Below are positions 49,263 to 58,242 of a stretch of DNA of 64,000 bases, piece by piece. The notes beneath the pieces were generated by a model that made no database searches, was not told where the DNA came from, and was given only the letters and a program-made list of their open reading frames with translations. Made by a program: the position numbers and the translations under genes. Source of the DNA: Maribacter sp. MMG018. GTDB taxonomy: Bacteria > Bacteroidota > Bacteroidia > Flavobacteriales > Flavobacteriaceae. Each line of letters opens with the position of its first letter. The stretch's first letter is position 1. The DNA is taken from contig NZ_JAGJEC010000002.1 in NCBI RefSeq assembly GCF_018100785.1, positions 310,001-374,000 of the forward strand, written 5' to 3'.

Positions 49263-51296
49263 ATGAATCAAGAAATAGATCAATTAGCCGCAGATAATAT
49301 TAGGGCGTTGGCCGTAGCTATGGTAGAAAAAGCAAACTCTGGCCACCCAGGTGGGCCAATGGGCGGAGCTGACTATATGCATATCTTATATTCGGAATTC
49401 TTTAATTATGATCCGGCGGATATGCACTGGCCATTCCGTGATCGTTTTTTTATGGATGCCGGCCACCTTTCTACACTGATGTATGCCCAATATTATTTGT
49501 TAGGAAATTTTAAAAAGGATGATATTGCCAATTTTAGACAATGGGGTTCTGTAACACCGGGTCACCCAGAAGTTGATGTGGCCAGGGGAATAGAGAATAC
49601 TTCTGGGCCTCTTGGTCAGGGCCACACTATGGGAGTGGGAGCTGCGATCGCCGCTAAATTTCTTCAAGCCCGTTTTGGGGATTGGATGAACCACAAAATA
49701 TATGGTTTTATCTCTGATGGAGGTGTACAAGAGGAGATTTCTCAAGGAGCAGGGCGTATTGCGGGTCATTTGGGACTGAACAATTTCATCATGTTCTATG
49801 ATGCCAATGATGTGCAATTGTCATCAAAGACAGACGAAGTAACCTCAGAAGATACAGCTAAAAAATATGAAGCTTGGGGCTGGAAAGTAATAACTATTGA
49901 TGGTCATGATCACGATCAGATCAGAAAAGCACTTACAGAAGCCAATGCCGAAACGGAGAAACCAACATTGATCATTGGCCATACCATAATGGGCAAAGGA
50001 TGTGTTACCGCAGATGGGTCAATGTACGAAGGTTATACGGAATTGCACGGTAAACCGATCGGGGGAACCGGAGCGGACTATACGAAGACTTTAGAAAACC
50101 TAGGTGCCGATGTAGACAATCCTTTTGATATATACACAAAGGTTGCAGAATACTATGAAGATGTAATCGGTAGAAAAAAAGCTGCGGCTCATGCGAAGAA
50201 ACAAGAGATAGATACATGGAGGTCCGAAAACGCCGAGCTTTCGGCTAAGTTGGACAGTTTCTTTGATGGAAAATTGCCGGAACTTGATTTTGGTTCAATT
50301 GTTCAAAAAGAAGGTCAGGCGACAAGAGCGGCCTCTTCTAACGTATTGGCATATTTAGCGGAAAACGTGGAAAATATGATCGTTTCTTCCGCAGATTTAT
50401 CCAATAGTGATAAAACAGATGGTTTCCTTAAGAAAACAACGGTACTCAAAAAAGGAGATTTTTCAGGTGCTTTTTTACAGGCAGGTGTCGCTGAGTTGAC
50501 CATGGCCTCTATTGCAAATGGTATTGCCTTGCACGGCGGTATCATACCGGTAGTGGCGACTTTCTTTGTTTTTTCGGATTATATGAAACCGGCCATTCGT
50601 TTAAGTGCGATACAAGAATTACCTGTTAAGTTTGTATGGACACACGATGCATTTAGGGTAGGGGAAGACGGACCAACACACCAGCCAATAGAGCAAGAGG
50701 CACAAATTAGGTTGTTGGAGAAATTAAAGAACCATAGCCATGAGCAAAGTTTTGTGGCCTTGCGTCCGGCCGATTCACAAGAAACCAATGTTGCGTGGAA
50801 AATGGCAATGGAAAACCAGAAAACACCAACAGGTCTAATATTGTCCAGACAAGGTATAAAGGATATACCGGCACAGTCGGGTAGCCGATATGAAGTTGCA
50901 TTGGGAGCTGAAAAAGGAGGATATTTGGTGAAAGAAGTGAGCGATCCCGATATCGTTTTAATAGCAAATGGATCTGAAGTGGCTACTTTGGTAGCTGCCG
51001 CAAAGTTATTGGAAGAAAAAGAAAATTTAAAAGTAAATATTGCTTCTATCCCTTCTGAAGGTATTTTTAGACAACAAACAAAAGAATACCAAGAAAGTGT
51101 GATACCAAGTACTAAACCAGTGTTTGGTTTAACTGCAGGTTTACCGGTGAACTTAGAAGGTTTGGCAGGCCCTAACGGAAAAGTGTTCGGACTAGAACAT
51201 TTTGGTTATTCCGCGCCTGCGACCGTATTGGACGAGAAGTTCGGATTTACAGGGGATCAAGTATATGGTCAGGTAATGGAGTTTTTGAAAAAGTAA
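49263..51296 (+). CDS. tkt: Transketolase
   Basis: 677 residues, full length. The thiamine-diphosphate domain has NSGHPGGPMGGADY, TSGPLGQGHTMGVG and ISDGGVQEE; the pyrimidine domain begins near residue 350, with GVAELTMASIANGIALHGG holding the catalytic glutamate. THDAFRVGEDGPTHQP is the conserved histidine loop. It transfers two-carbon units between ketoses and aldoses in the non-oxidative pentose phosphate pathway in the cytosol. The transaldolase gene follows after 21 bases as one operon ending at a terminator. Confidence 0.95.
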   Translation: MNQEIDQLAADNIRALAVAMVEKANSGHPGGPMGGADYMHILYSEFFNYDPADMHWPFRDRFFMDAGHLSTLMYAQYYLLGNFKKDDIANFRQWGSVTPGHPEVDVARGIENTSGPLGQGHTMGVGAAIAAKFLQARFGDWMNHKIYGFISDGGVQEEISQGAGRIAGHLGLNNFIMFYDANDVQLSSKTDEVTSEDTAKKYEAWGWKVITIDGHDHDQIRKALTEANAETEKPTLIIGHTIMGKGCVTADGSMYEGYTELHGKPIGGTGADYTKTLENLGADVDNPFDIYTKVAEYYEDVIGRKKAAAHAKKQEIDTWRSENAELSAKLDSFFDGKLPELDFGSIVQKEGQATRAASSNVLAYLAENVENMIVSSADLSNSDKTDGFLKKTTVLKKGDFSGAFLQAGVAELTMASIANGIALHGGIIPVVATFFVFSDYMKPAIRLSAIQELPVKFVWTHDAFRVGEDGPTHQPIEQEAQIRLLEKLKNHSHEQSFVALRPADSQETNVAWKMAMENQKTPTGLILSRQGIKDIPAQSGSRYEVALGAEKGGYLVKEVSDPDIVLIANGSEVATLVAAAKLLEEKENLKVNIASIPSEGIFRQQTKEYQESVIPSTKPVFGLTAGLPVNLEGLAGPNGKVFGLEHFGYSAPATVLDEKFGFTGDQVYGQVMEFLKK

Positions 51297-51317
51297 TAAA
51301 CAATAAAAAAGAAGAAG

Positions 51318-51971
51318 ATGAAATTTTTTATAGATACAGCGAATTTAGAAGATATTAAAGAGGCTCAGGATATGGGTGTTTTGGATGGCGTTACTACAAA
51401 CCCATCCTTGATGGCAAAAGAAGGTATTACTGGAGCAGAAAATATTCTTGAGCATTATAAAAAAATATGCAGCTTGGTAGATGGGCATGTAAGTGCGGAA
51501 GTAATTTCTACCGATTTTGAAGGTATGGTGGAAGAGGGAGAAAAATTAGCGGCCCTTAACCCACAGATCGTTGTTAAACTGCCTATGATCGCTGATGGTG
51601 TAAAGGCTTGTAAGTATTTTTCTGACAAGGGTATCAAAACAAATGTAACCTTGGTATTTTCCGCGGGTCAGGCATTGTTGGCCGCTAAAGCTGGAGCAAC
51701 GTATGTTTCTCCATTCATAGGTCGTTTGGATGATATTTCAACAGATGGTCTAGGACTTATCTCCGATATCAGGTTAATTTATGACAACTATGGTTTTGAA
51801 ACCGAAATATTGGCTGCTTCCGTAAGACACGTAATGCATGTATTGGATTGTGCCAAAATAGGTGCAGATGTAATGACAGGCCCATTGTCCGCAATTAAAG
51901 GACTTCTAAAACATCCTTTGACAGATATAGGTTTGGCCAAGTTCTTGGAAGATTACAAAAAAGGGAACTAA
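51318..51971 (+). CDS. Transaldolase, TalC/fructose-6-phosphate aldolase type
   Basis: 217 residues, the short TalC/FSA class. [32 protein letters not shown] start is diagnostic (seen as [10 protein letters not shown] and [12 protein letters not shown]). The Schiff-base lysine lies in QIVVKLPM, and [22 protein letters not shown] follows. It transfers dihydroxyacetone units in the pentose phosphate pathway. Whether it acts as transaldolase or as fructose-6-phosphate aldolase cannot be settled here, but pairing with transketolase favours transaldolase. Confidence 0.92.
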   Translation: MKFFIDTANLEDIKEAQDMGVLDGVTTNPSLMAKEGITGAENILEHYKKICSLVDGHVSAEVISTDFEGMVEEGEKLAALNPQIVVKLPMIADGVKACKYFSDKGIKTNVTLVFSAGQALLAAKAGATYVSPFIGRLDDISTDGLGLISDIRLIYDNYGFETEILAASVRHVMHVLDCAKIGADVMTGPLSAIKGLLKHPLTDIGLAKFLEDYKKGN

Positions 51972-51987
51972 GAATTTACTAAATATA

Positions 51988-52023
51988 AAAAGCACCTAGC
52001 TCTTAGAGTTAGGTGTTTTTTTA
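51988..52023 (+). terminator. Terminator of the tkt-transaldolase operon
   Basis: CACCTAGCTC (51993-52002) pairs with GAGTTAGGTG (52006-52015), ten base pairs with a three-base loop, followed by seven T. Confidence 0.9.
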
Positions 52024-52167
52024 TGCTTTTTTTAGAAGTCAAAAACCAAATCCTATTTTCACGTGTACACTAAAAACTAATAATTTGTGAGTAATACGGG
52101 TATACTTGATGGTTAATCCTCAATACATAATGTTTAAATTTACAAAGCAACCAAAAACTTATAATTC

Positions 52168-53304
52168 GTGCGGTACTATTTCAAGATTTTGACATTGTTC
52201 GTTATTTCTTTTTTTATACAAAATTGTAAATCGGATAAAAAAACAACACATGAGAAAGTAGAAACACTTGAAACTACAGATGCTGAGGTTCTCAATTTTA
52301 CAGAAAAGGATGTATTGGTCAAAAAGCCCGATAGTCTAAAAACCCCTCCTGGTATGGTATGGATACCTGGAGGGAAACTTAAACAAGGGGCTGTAGATCA
52401 AGATAAAATGGCGATGGAACATGAAAAACCGGCAATAGATGTGGTAGTGGACGGATTTTTTATGGACATTACGGAAGTAACCAATGCCCAATTCAAGAAA
52501 TTTGTTGACGAAACAGGGTATGTTACGACCGCAGAAAGAGCTATTGATTGGGAAGAATTAAAAAAGCAAGTACCCGAAGGAACAGAAAAACCGCATGACT
52601 CTGTTTTGCAGCCAGGAGCACTTACCTTTAAAAAAACAAAATCCTCGGTGCCCAACCTATATGATTTTTCGCAATGGTGGGATTGGACTATAGGTGCCGA
52701 TTGGAGGCACCCTAATGGCCCAAATAGTAATATAGATGGTAAAGATAATTACCCTGTGGTTCAAGTTTCTTATGAAGATGCCTTGGCATATTGCGAATGG
52801 GCAGGTAGGCGTCTGCCGACAGAAGCGGAGTGGGAGCTGGCCGCAAGGGGAGGAAATGAAGGAACAACGTTCTTTTGGGGTGACGATAGTACCGTATTGC
52901 AAGAAAGAGCGAATACCTGGGAAGGGGAGTTTCCCGTTACCAATACCAAAGTAGATGGATACGAACTTTGGGCGCCCGTTAAGTCGTATCCTCCAAACGA
53001 ATATGGACTTTATGATATGGCTGGCAATGTGTGGGAATGGACCAGTGATTGGTACAATGCCAATTACTATAAGAACGTGAAAGCTACAGGTGCCGTATTA
53101 AAGAATCCAACAGGGGCCCTAGAGCCATTTACGCCCAATAACCCCTATGCCAGAGAGAAGATCATAAAAGGAGGTTCTTTTTTATGTAGTGCATCCTATT
53201 GTGCTAGTTACCGAGTGTCCGCTAAAATGGGGTCTAGTACAGATTCATCGTTGGAACATACAGGTTTTAGGACCGTTGCGACTGTTGAATTGTTAAATAA
53301 ATAG
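52168..53304 (+). CDS. Formylglycine-generating-enzyme-like (SUMF1) lipoprotein
   Basis: 378 residues starting at GTG 52168, the only start giving the lipoprotein signal (ILTLFVISFFIQNCKS, lipid cysteine C20). The FGE-sulfatase domain runs from PPGMVWIPGGKLKQGA to the end. The C-terminal block GGSFLCSASYCASYRVSA has both catalytic cysteines of true FGEs (C340, C345), matching the LCxxSYC of the human enzyme; many FGE-like proteins lack them. It would convert a cysteine of exported sulfatases into formylglycine. No sulfatase gene is in the window, but marine flavobacteria carry many elsewhere. A structural or other role remains possible. Confidence 0.8.
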   Translation: MRYYFKILTLFVISFFIQNCKSDKKTTHEKVETLETTDAEVLNFTEKDVLVKKPDSLKTPPGMVWIPGGKLKQGAVDQDKMAMEHEKPAIDVVVDGFFMDITEVTNAQFKKFVDETGYVTTAERAIDWEELKKQVPEGTEKPHDSVLQPGALTFKKTKSSVPNLYDFSQWWDWTIGADWRHPNGPNSNIDGKDNYPVVQVSYEDALAYCEWAGRRLPTEAEWELAARGGNEGTTFFWGDDSTVLQERANTWEGEFPVTNTKVDGYELWAPVKSYPPNEYGLYDMAGNVWEWTSDWYNANYYKNVKATGAVLKNPTGALEPFTPNNPYAREKIIKGGSFLCSASYCASYRVSAKMGSSTDSSLEHTGFRTVATVELLNK

Positions 53305-53618
53305 TACTTTTTTGTTAAGTATTTAAGACCTCGGTTTAATCTGTACTGGTTGTGTAGGCTAAGGTCTTTGTTTGTTTTAAAATAAAGATTAATACCTATA
53401 TTTTTGATATTGAGAACCTTAAGTTTGTAATTGTTTATAAATTGGATTACGGACGCTTTGTTTATGAAAAACGTTGCCTTTTTAAAATTACTTTCTACAT
53501 GGGTATGTACTTCTGATAACGCTTTATTGTTCTGTGAAAACTTTTAATAACTTAGCTGTAAGGTTTTTATTCAAAAAGCTACTTTTGTATTGGTAAGAAT
53601 AGATTGAATATAAATATT
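53305..53618. other. Intergenic region between the FGE-like and trxB genes
   Basis: About 310 bases. AAGACCT (53326-53332 region) can pair with AGGTCTT about 40 bases later as a weak terminator of the FGE-like gene. The trxB promoter box is at 53580-53587. No frame looks coding. Confidence 0.35.
53580..53587 (+). promoter_or_regulatory. -7 box (TACTTTTG) of trxB
   Basis: Exact TAnnTTTG match 31 bases before the ATG at 53619. It supports that ATG over an in-frame TTG at 53604. Confidence 0.55.
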
Positions 53619-54596
53619 ATGTCGGAAGCAATAGAGAGAATTAAAACATTGATTATAGGGTCTGGTCCTGCTGGATATACAGCTGCTATTTATGCGGCCA
53701 GAGCCGATTTAAAACCTGTAATGTATACGGGAATGGAGCCAGGGGGGCAATTGACAACTACTACGGAGGTAGACAACTTTCCTGGTTATCCAGAGGGTAT
53801 AGACGGGCCTTCTATGATGGCTCAATTGCAACAACAAGCAGAGCGTTTTGGTACAGAGGTGCGTATTGGAATGGTAACAGCGGTCGATTTTAATGAAAAA
53901 CCGGGAGGTATCCATAAGGTTACGGTAGACAACGATAAACAGATCGAGGCAGAGACAGTAATTATTTCTACAGGCGCTTCTGCAAAATATCTAAATATCC
54001 CTAGTGAACAAAAACTAAGGGGAGGCGGTGTTTCGGCATGTGCGGTTTGTGATGGCTTTTTTTATAAAGGGCAAGATGTGGCAATAGTAGGTGCCGGTGA
54101 TACGGCAGCGGAAGAAGCTTCTTATTTGGCCAATATTTGTAACAAAGTAACCATGTTGGTAAGAAAAGACCACATGAGGGCATCAAAAGCAATGCAGCAT
54201 AGGGTAAAGAGCCTTAAGAACATTGAGATAAAATTCAATACCGAGGTCGATGAAGTTTTAGGTGATCAGGTGGTAGAAGGACTAAGAATGGTGAATAACC
54301 AAACAGGTGAAAAGGAAGAAATAGCGATTACCGGTCTTTTTATAGCTATTGGGCATAAGCCGAATACCGATATTTTTAAGGGACAGTTAGACATGGATGA
54401 AACGGGTTATATAATCACCAAGGGAAAATCTACCAAAACTAACATTCCAGGAGTGTTCGCCGCAGGAGACGCCCAAGATAAAGAGTATAGGCAAGCAATT
54501 ACGGCTGCAGGTACCGGTTGTATGGCAGCTTTGGATGCCGAGCGATATTTAGCTACGATAGACTCTATGGAAGAGACTATGGCAGATGAAGTATAG
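53619..54596 (+). CDS. trxB: Thioredoxin-disulfide reductase
   Basis: 325 residues from the ATG at 53619. FAD site LIIGSGPAGYTAAIYAAR, redox-active SACAVCDGFF, NADP site VAIVGAGDTAAEEASYL and C-terminal FAD block IPGVFAAGDAQDKEYRQA are all present. It reduces thioredoxin with NADPH in the cytosol. An in-frame TTG five codons upstream is less likely, because it lies very near the transcription start predicted from the box. Single gene with its own terminator. Confidence 0.95.
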   Translation: MSEAIERIKTLIIGSGPAGYTAAIYAARADLKPVMYTGMEPGGQLTTTTEVDNFPGYPEGIDGPSMMAQLQQQAERFGTEVRIGMVTAVDFNEKPGGIHKVTVDNDKQIEAETVIISTGASAKYLNIPSEQKLRGGGVSACAVCDGFFYKGQDVAIVGAGDTAAEEASYLANICNKVTMLVRKDHMRASKAMQHRVKSLKNIEIKFNTEVDEVLGDQVVEGLRMVNNQTGEKEEIAITGLFIAIGHKPNTDIFKGQLDMDETGYIITKGKSTKTNIPGVFAAGDAQDKEYRQAITAAGTGCMAALDAERYLATIDSMEETMADEV

Positions 54597-54617
54597 TTAT
54601 TAGAATTATTTTATAAA

Positions 54618-54647
54618 GAAAAAGCGCCTTTTTAAGGCGCTTTTTTA
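54618..54647. terminator. Bidirectional terminator after trxB
   Basis: AAAGCGCCTT (54621-54630) pairs with AAGGCGCTTT (54634-54643) around TTT, with T-runs on both strands. It serves trxB and the convergent hypothetical gene. Confidence 0.9.
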
Positions 54648-54667
54648 TTAGGAACATATTGTTGGCC

Positions 54668-55114
54668 CTAATCTATTCTTTTGTAGTTTTCAGAAAAGGT
54701 TCTATTACCCTGGTCGTCCAATGTTATTTGACTGTAATTATTTTTATCAAGTATTAGTTCAAATTTGAAAACCTGAACCGTATCTTGAATTTTCATCATT
54801 TCGGCAGAGCCGTACTCCAATCGTTCCTCAAGTTCGTTCTCTGTATTGTGATACGACCCAAAACCAAACCATTCGGCCGGATCATCCGGTGAATATCTGG
54901 TCCACATAACTTTACCTTTACTGTAAATTTTTATCTGTCTATAACCATTGATATTAAAAAGCGTATCCGTTACACCAGATTCGTCATAATTATATCGGTT
55001 AATAAGCTCCCAGGTTCCCTCTAAGGAGTAATTGCTCTGTAGTTTTGAAGAAGTGGTACTGGTGAGTGATACCAATAACAGCATCAAAAAAACCAATCCA
55101 AGTATTTTTTTCAT
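54668..55114 (-). CDS. Hypothetical exported protein, lipocalin-like in outline
   Basis: 148 residues with an N-terminal signal (MKKILGLVFLMLLLVSLTSTTSS). The mature part begins SLEGTWELINRYNYDESG and carries strand-rich segments with KVMWTRYSPDDPAEWFGFG in the middle. The GTWEL start and strand pattern recall lipocalin-like domains (DUF4488/lipocalin_4 type) of Bacteroidota, but I am not sure. It is probably periplasmic or outer-membrane associated. Single gene. Confidence 0.65.
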   Translation of the reverse strand: MKKILGLVFLMLLLVSLTSTTSSKLQSNYSLEGTWELINRYNYDESGVTDTLFNINGYRQIKIYSKGKVMWTRYSPDDPAEWFGFGSYHNTENELEERLEYGSAEMMKIQDTVQVFKFELILDKNNYSQITLDDQGNRTFSENYKRID

Positions 55115-55214
55115 GGCCTAATTGTTTAATGATTATTAATACCATAAAAGATACAAATTAAATTAATAATTTAATAATAAATTAACTACTTTATTGAGAA
55201 TTATTTATTACACT

Positions 55215-56276
55215 TCATTTTTGTAAATCACTAAAAAAACTATTCAGAACGCTTGTTAGTTTTTTAATGTCTTTGGTAGAATGGGCGGCCGATATTACAA
55301 TGCGGCTCATTGTTTCAGAAGTAGACTTTGGGTAATTAAAGTTGGTAACAATTATTTTATGGTGTTCTAAGTATTTCACCAGTTCTATATTTTGAAAAGT
55401 AAAGGTTGGATGGCCGTTCATGTACCTAAACTTTTTTAATGAGGTCATTTGAGACAAGAACAACTCAATATTGTTTCTTAAGAGGGCCCTTCTTTTAGCA
55501 TAAATCTTTTCAGCTTCTATAAAAGTTGCCATGGCGCTGGGGCTTGCAGGACTGGCACCGCCAAAAAAAGAGGTGTTTTCCATGGCTGCAATAGTTGTTT
55601 TGTCTCCCAAAACCGCTCCTGCCTGTATAGCGAATCCTTTGCCTAAAGAGCAACAGACAAGAAGTTGTTTGGGGCACAAAGCCTTTAGGGCATTATAGAC
55701 TCCACAACCGTTTGCACCAACGATTCCGATGCCATGGGAATCATCGGCGACTATAATCATTTCTTTGAGGGGAAGAATTTTTAAACTTTCAAAATCGGGA
55801 TAGCTTCCACCAGAAAAGTCTATCGTATCTAAAAATAAAACCGGGGTTTTGGCATTGGGGTCGTTAAGGTAATTTCTTACTGCAATATTTAAACTGGCGT
55901 AGGTGACATAGTTCTTCACCTTATTGCGAAATAAGGCAGAATGGGTATTTGGGGCATAAAATGGTTTACATGGGTTTTTGTGGATAAACTCAGAAACAAA
56001 CTGTCCGGCCAAGTAACCTGATGATAGTGTTAAGCAAGCTTCACTTCCCGTCAAATCTGCCAGATAGTTTTCGGCATCTTCAAAAATGGAAAAACGAACG
56101 TTCGATTTTCTTGAAGCACTGTAATTGGTACCGTATTGCTTTATGTTCTTAATAAAAAGATCTTGAAATTCTGACTCTTCCTGTAACCCTAAATACGATG
56201 TTCCACCAAAATATAAATATTGGTTTCCGTTGGTATTTATTACCCTTCCGGGAAATTTATCTATATAAATAGCCAT
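55215..56276 (-). CDS. PLP-dependent aminotransferase-fold enzyme of the BioF/KBL family
   Basis: 353 residues, somewhat shorter than BioF (about 385). It begins with the family pattern YFGGTSYLGLQ, then NYSASRKSNVRFSI. The cofactor sites are DDSHGIGIVG and the PLP lysine in SLGKGFAIQAGAVLG. BioF/KBL enzymes condense an amino acid with an acyl-CoA, losing CO2; here the acyl donor is unknown. Its ATG overlaps the stop of the dipeptide epimerase gene by one base, so both belong to one operon, probably acting on amino acids or peptides. A role in biotin synthesis is not supported by neighbours. Confidence 0.78.
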   Translation of the reverse strand: MAIYIDKFPGRVINTNGNQYLYFGGTSYLGLQEESEFQDLFIKNIKQYGTNYSASRKSNVRFSIFEDAENYLADLTGSEACLTLSSGYLAGQFVSEFIHKNPCKPFYAPNTHSALFRNKVKNYVTYASLNIAVRNYLNDPNAKTPVLFLDTIDFSGGSYPDFESLKILPLKEMIIVADDSHGIGIVGANGCGVYNALKALCPKQLLVCCSLGKGFAIQAGAVLGDKTTIAAMENTSFFGGASPASPSAMATFIEAEKIYAKRRALLRNNIELFLSQMTSLKKFRYMNGHPTFTFQNIELVKYLEHHKIIVTNFNYPKSTSETMSRIVISAAHSTKDIKKLTSVLNSFFSDLQK

Positions 56277-57286
56277 TATATCATTGTTATGCCGCTACCT
56301 GCCATTGCAGGAAATATGACTTGTCCGTCAGCTTTTATCTCTACACCATGGGCTATATCCTCTTTTAAGAGTAAGGCGCCGTCCATATCTACATAATCTA
56401 GTTGTGGCAATAGTTGTGCAATCGCAGAAATGCCCACGGTAGACTCTGTCATGCAACCTACCATTACCTTTAGGCCTAGTTCTTTTCCTTTCTTTATCAT
56501 TCGAAGGGCAGGGGTGAGGCCTCCGCATTTGGTCAGTTTTATGTTGATACCATAAAAGTGTAACGCACATTTTTCTACATCTTCTTCTACAATACAGCTT
56601 TCATCGGCGATTACAGGTAGTACGCTATGGTGTGTTACCAGTTCCATACCTTCCCAGTCGTCCGCCTTTAATGGCTGTTCTAAAAACTCTACCCCCAAAT
56701 CTTTTAAAAGAGGGGCGTTATGTATGGTTTCTTTGGCGGTCCATGCACAATTGGCATCGATCCTAAAAATGGCATCCGAATGCTCTCTCAACTTTTTTAC
56801 AATGGCAACATCGTCATCTGTCCCTAATTTTATCTTATAGATGGGCCAGGGCATTTCCATCATTTTTGATAGCATTTCGTTTATTGGTGCTATACCAATA
56901 GTGTAATTGGTGGTAGGGTAATGATCGTTATTTGTATCCCATAGTTCATATAAAGGTTTGCCTTTAATTTTTCCATAAAGATCATGGGCGGCCAGATCCA
57001 ATGCGCAGATGGCAAAGTTTGTTAGGCCCTTAGAACTTAAAAATGCATGGAATTCTTCGGGTAGATCAAAATTAAAATCCTCTATTTCTTTTCTGATAGA
57101 TTCTATTTCGGCCATCATGCTCTGTACCGTAATCTTGTAATATGGATTAGAGGTAGCTTCCCCATAACCGGTATGTCCGTTCAATGAAAGACCTACAATG
57201 AGCGTGTCTTGAAAATCGTGCGATTCCCTTGAAATACTAAAAGTATGCTTTAGGGGGAGTATGTACTTTTTAAGATGTATTTTCAT
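56276..57286 (-). CDS. Dipeptide epimerase (enolase superfamily, L-Ala-D/L-Glu type)
   Basis: 336 residues from the ATG at 57286; an ATG eight codons upstream is less likely because it adds residues before the conserved first strand (MKIHLKKYILPL). The barrel has the catalytic lysines YKIKLG and NIKLTKCGG, and metal ligands in RIDANCAW, EFLEQPL and ADESCI. These match muconate-lactonizing/dipeptide epimerase enzymes, which invert the C-terminal residue of L-Ala-Glu-like peptides from peptidoglycan turnover. It is first in a two-gene operon with the KBL-type enzyme. Confidence 0.82.
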   Translation of the reverse strand: MKIHLKKYILPLKHTFSISRESHDFQDTLIVGLSLNGHTGYGEATSNPYYKITVQSMMAEIESIRKEIEDFNFDLPEEFHAFLSSKGLTNFAICALDLAAHDLYGKIKGKPLYELWDTNNDHYPTTNYTIGIAPINEMLSKMMEMPWPIYKIKLGTDDDVAIVKKLREHSDAIFRIDANCAWTAKETIHNAPLLKDLGVEFLEQPLKADDWEGMELVTHHSVLPVIADESCIVEEDVEKCALHFYGINIKLTKCGGLTPALRMIKKGKELGLKVMVGCMTESTVGISAIAQLLPQLDYVDMDGALLLKEDIAHGVEIKADGQVIFPAMAGSGITMI

Positions 57287-57319
57287 AATACTAAGATAGG
57301 GATAAGCCATTTACCGAAA

Positions 57320-57351
57320 AATGAAAACCCGTTGAAATTTCAACGGGTTTT
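57320..57351 (-). terminator. Terminator of the DUF2807 gene
   Basis: A perfect palindrome: 14 bp arms at 57324-57337 and 57338-57351 built on AAAACCCGTTG / CAACGGGTTTT, with A-richness on the left giving T on the minus strand. Confidence 0.8.
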
Positions 57352-57378
57352 GTAGATCAGTTGGTTTTATAGCTAACT

Positions 57379-58110
57379 CTAATATTTATGGACACTGCCC
57401 GAAACTGATTTATTCTTTTTTACCGTAGCCTCGCCAGAATAGGAAATATTGGCACCGCTACTGGCATCGGCGGTAAGTAGATCGGATACGTTTACACTAA
57501 TGTTAGCACCGCTACTGCCATCGGCCCTACATTCTTTAGAAAGCAAGTTTTTAGCATTGATATTGGCGCCGCTGCTTCCATCTACATATACTTCTCTTGC
57601 CTTACCTGCTATTTCTATGTTGGCACCACTACTGGCATCAATGTCGATTTGGTCCGCGGTGACCTCTATATTGGTTATGGAGCCACTGCTAGAGTCAATA
57701 TTGATATCATCACCTTTTATCGTGTTTTGAGTGGTTAAATGTGCACCACTGCTACTTTGCAAAGATGTTACGTCCGGTAATGAAACAAATACCTTTTTTG
57801 TGGCCCTACCTATATTTTCTATGGCATGTATCTTAAGTCTTCCGTTTTTTATATCTGTACCTATCAGATCTATGATATTTTCGTCCGCCTCTACGGTAAT
57901 GCTAAAATCATCGTCTTGGGTAACATAAACATCTAGACCTTCGGAAGCATGTATGGCGGTAAAGTCATCGGTAATTTCTCTGGTTTCTTCAACAACGGTT
58001 CCGTTGCCGGCTTTGCCAGATCCAAAATCGCCGAAGTTAATGTCAAAACCGCACGATGATAAAAAGAGTGCGAGAAAAAGAGCAATGGTAATTCTAATTA
58101 TTGTAGTCAT
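57379..58110 (-). CDS. Exported DUF2807 (head-GIN) adhesin-like protein
   Basis: 243 residues with a lipoprotein signal (FLALFLSSCGF, lipid cysteine C20). The rest is a right-handed beta-solenoid-like head-GIN domain with repeating short strands built on SSGANI (for example DASSGANIEIAG, DGSSGANINAKN, DASSGANISYSG). Such proteins are surface or periplasmic with unknown ligand. It is the last gene of the PadR/PspC operon. Confidence 0.85.
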   Translation of the reverse strand: MTTIIRITIALFLALFLSSCGFDINFGDFGSGKAGNGTVVEETREITDDFTAIHASEGLDVYVTQDDDFSITVEADENIIDLIGTDIKNGRLKIHAIENIGRATKKVFVSLPDVTSLQSSSGAHLTTQNTIKGDDINIDSSSGSITNIEVTADQIDIDASSGANIEIAGKAREVYVDGSSGANINAKNLLSKECRADGSSGANISVNVSDLLTADASSGANISYSGEATVKKNKSVSGSVHKY

Positions 58111-58242
58111 GATTGTTTGTTTTTAGATTGATTGTTATTTGAATGATGTAAAGGTGTTGAACGTAAGGTGTTTTTCAAAATCCTTACGGACGAATTGTCG
58201 AATTTTATAACCGAGCTGTAATGATCTGGGTTATCGGTTTTG

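Noticed and set aside
49027-49266. 79-codon open frame before transketolase
   Set aside because: No family resemblance, odd composition, and it overlaps the start of transketolase and its promoter box.
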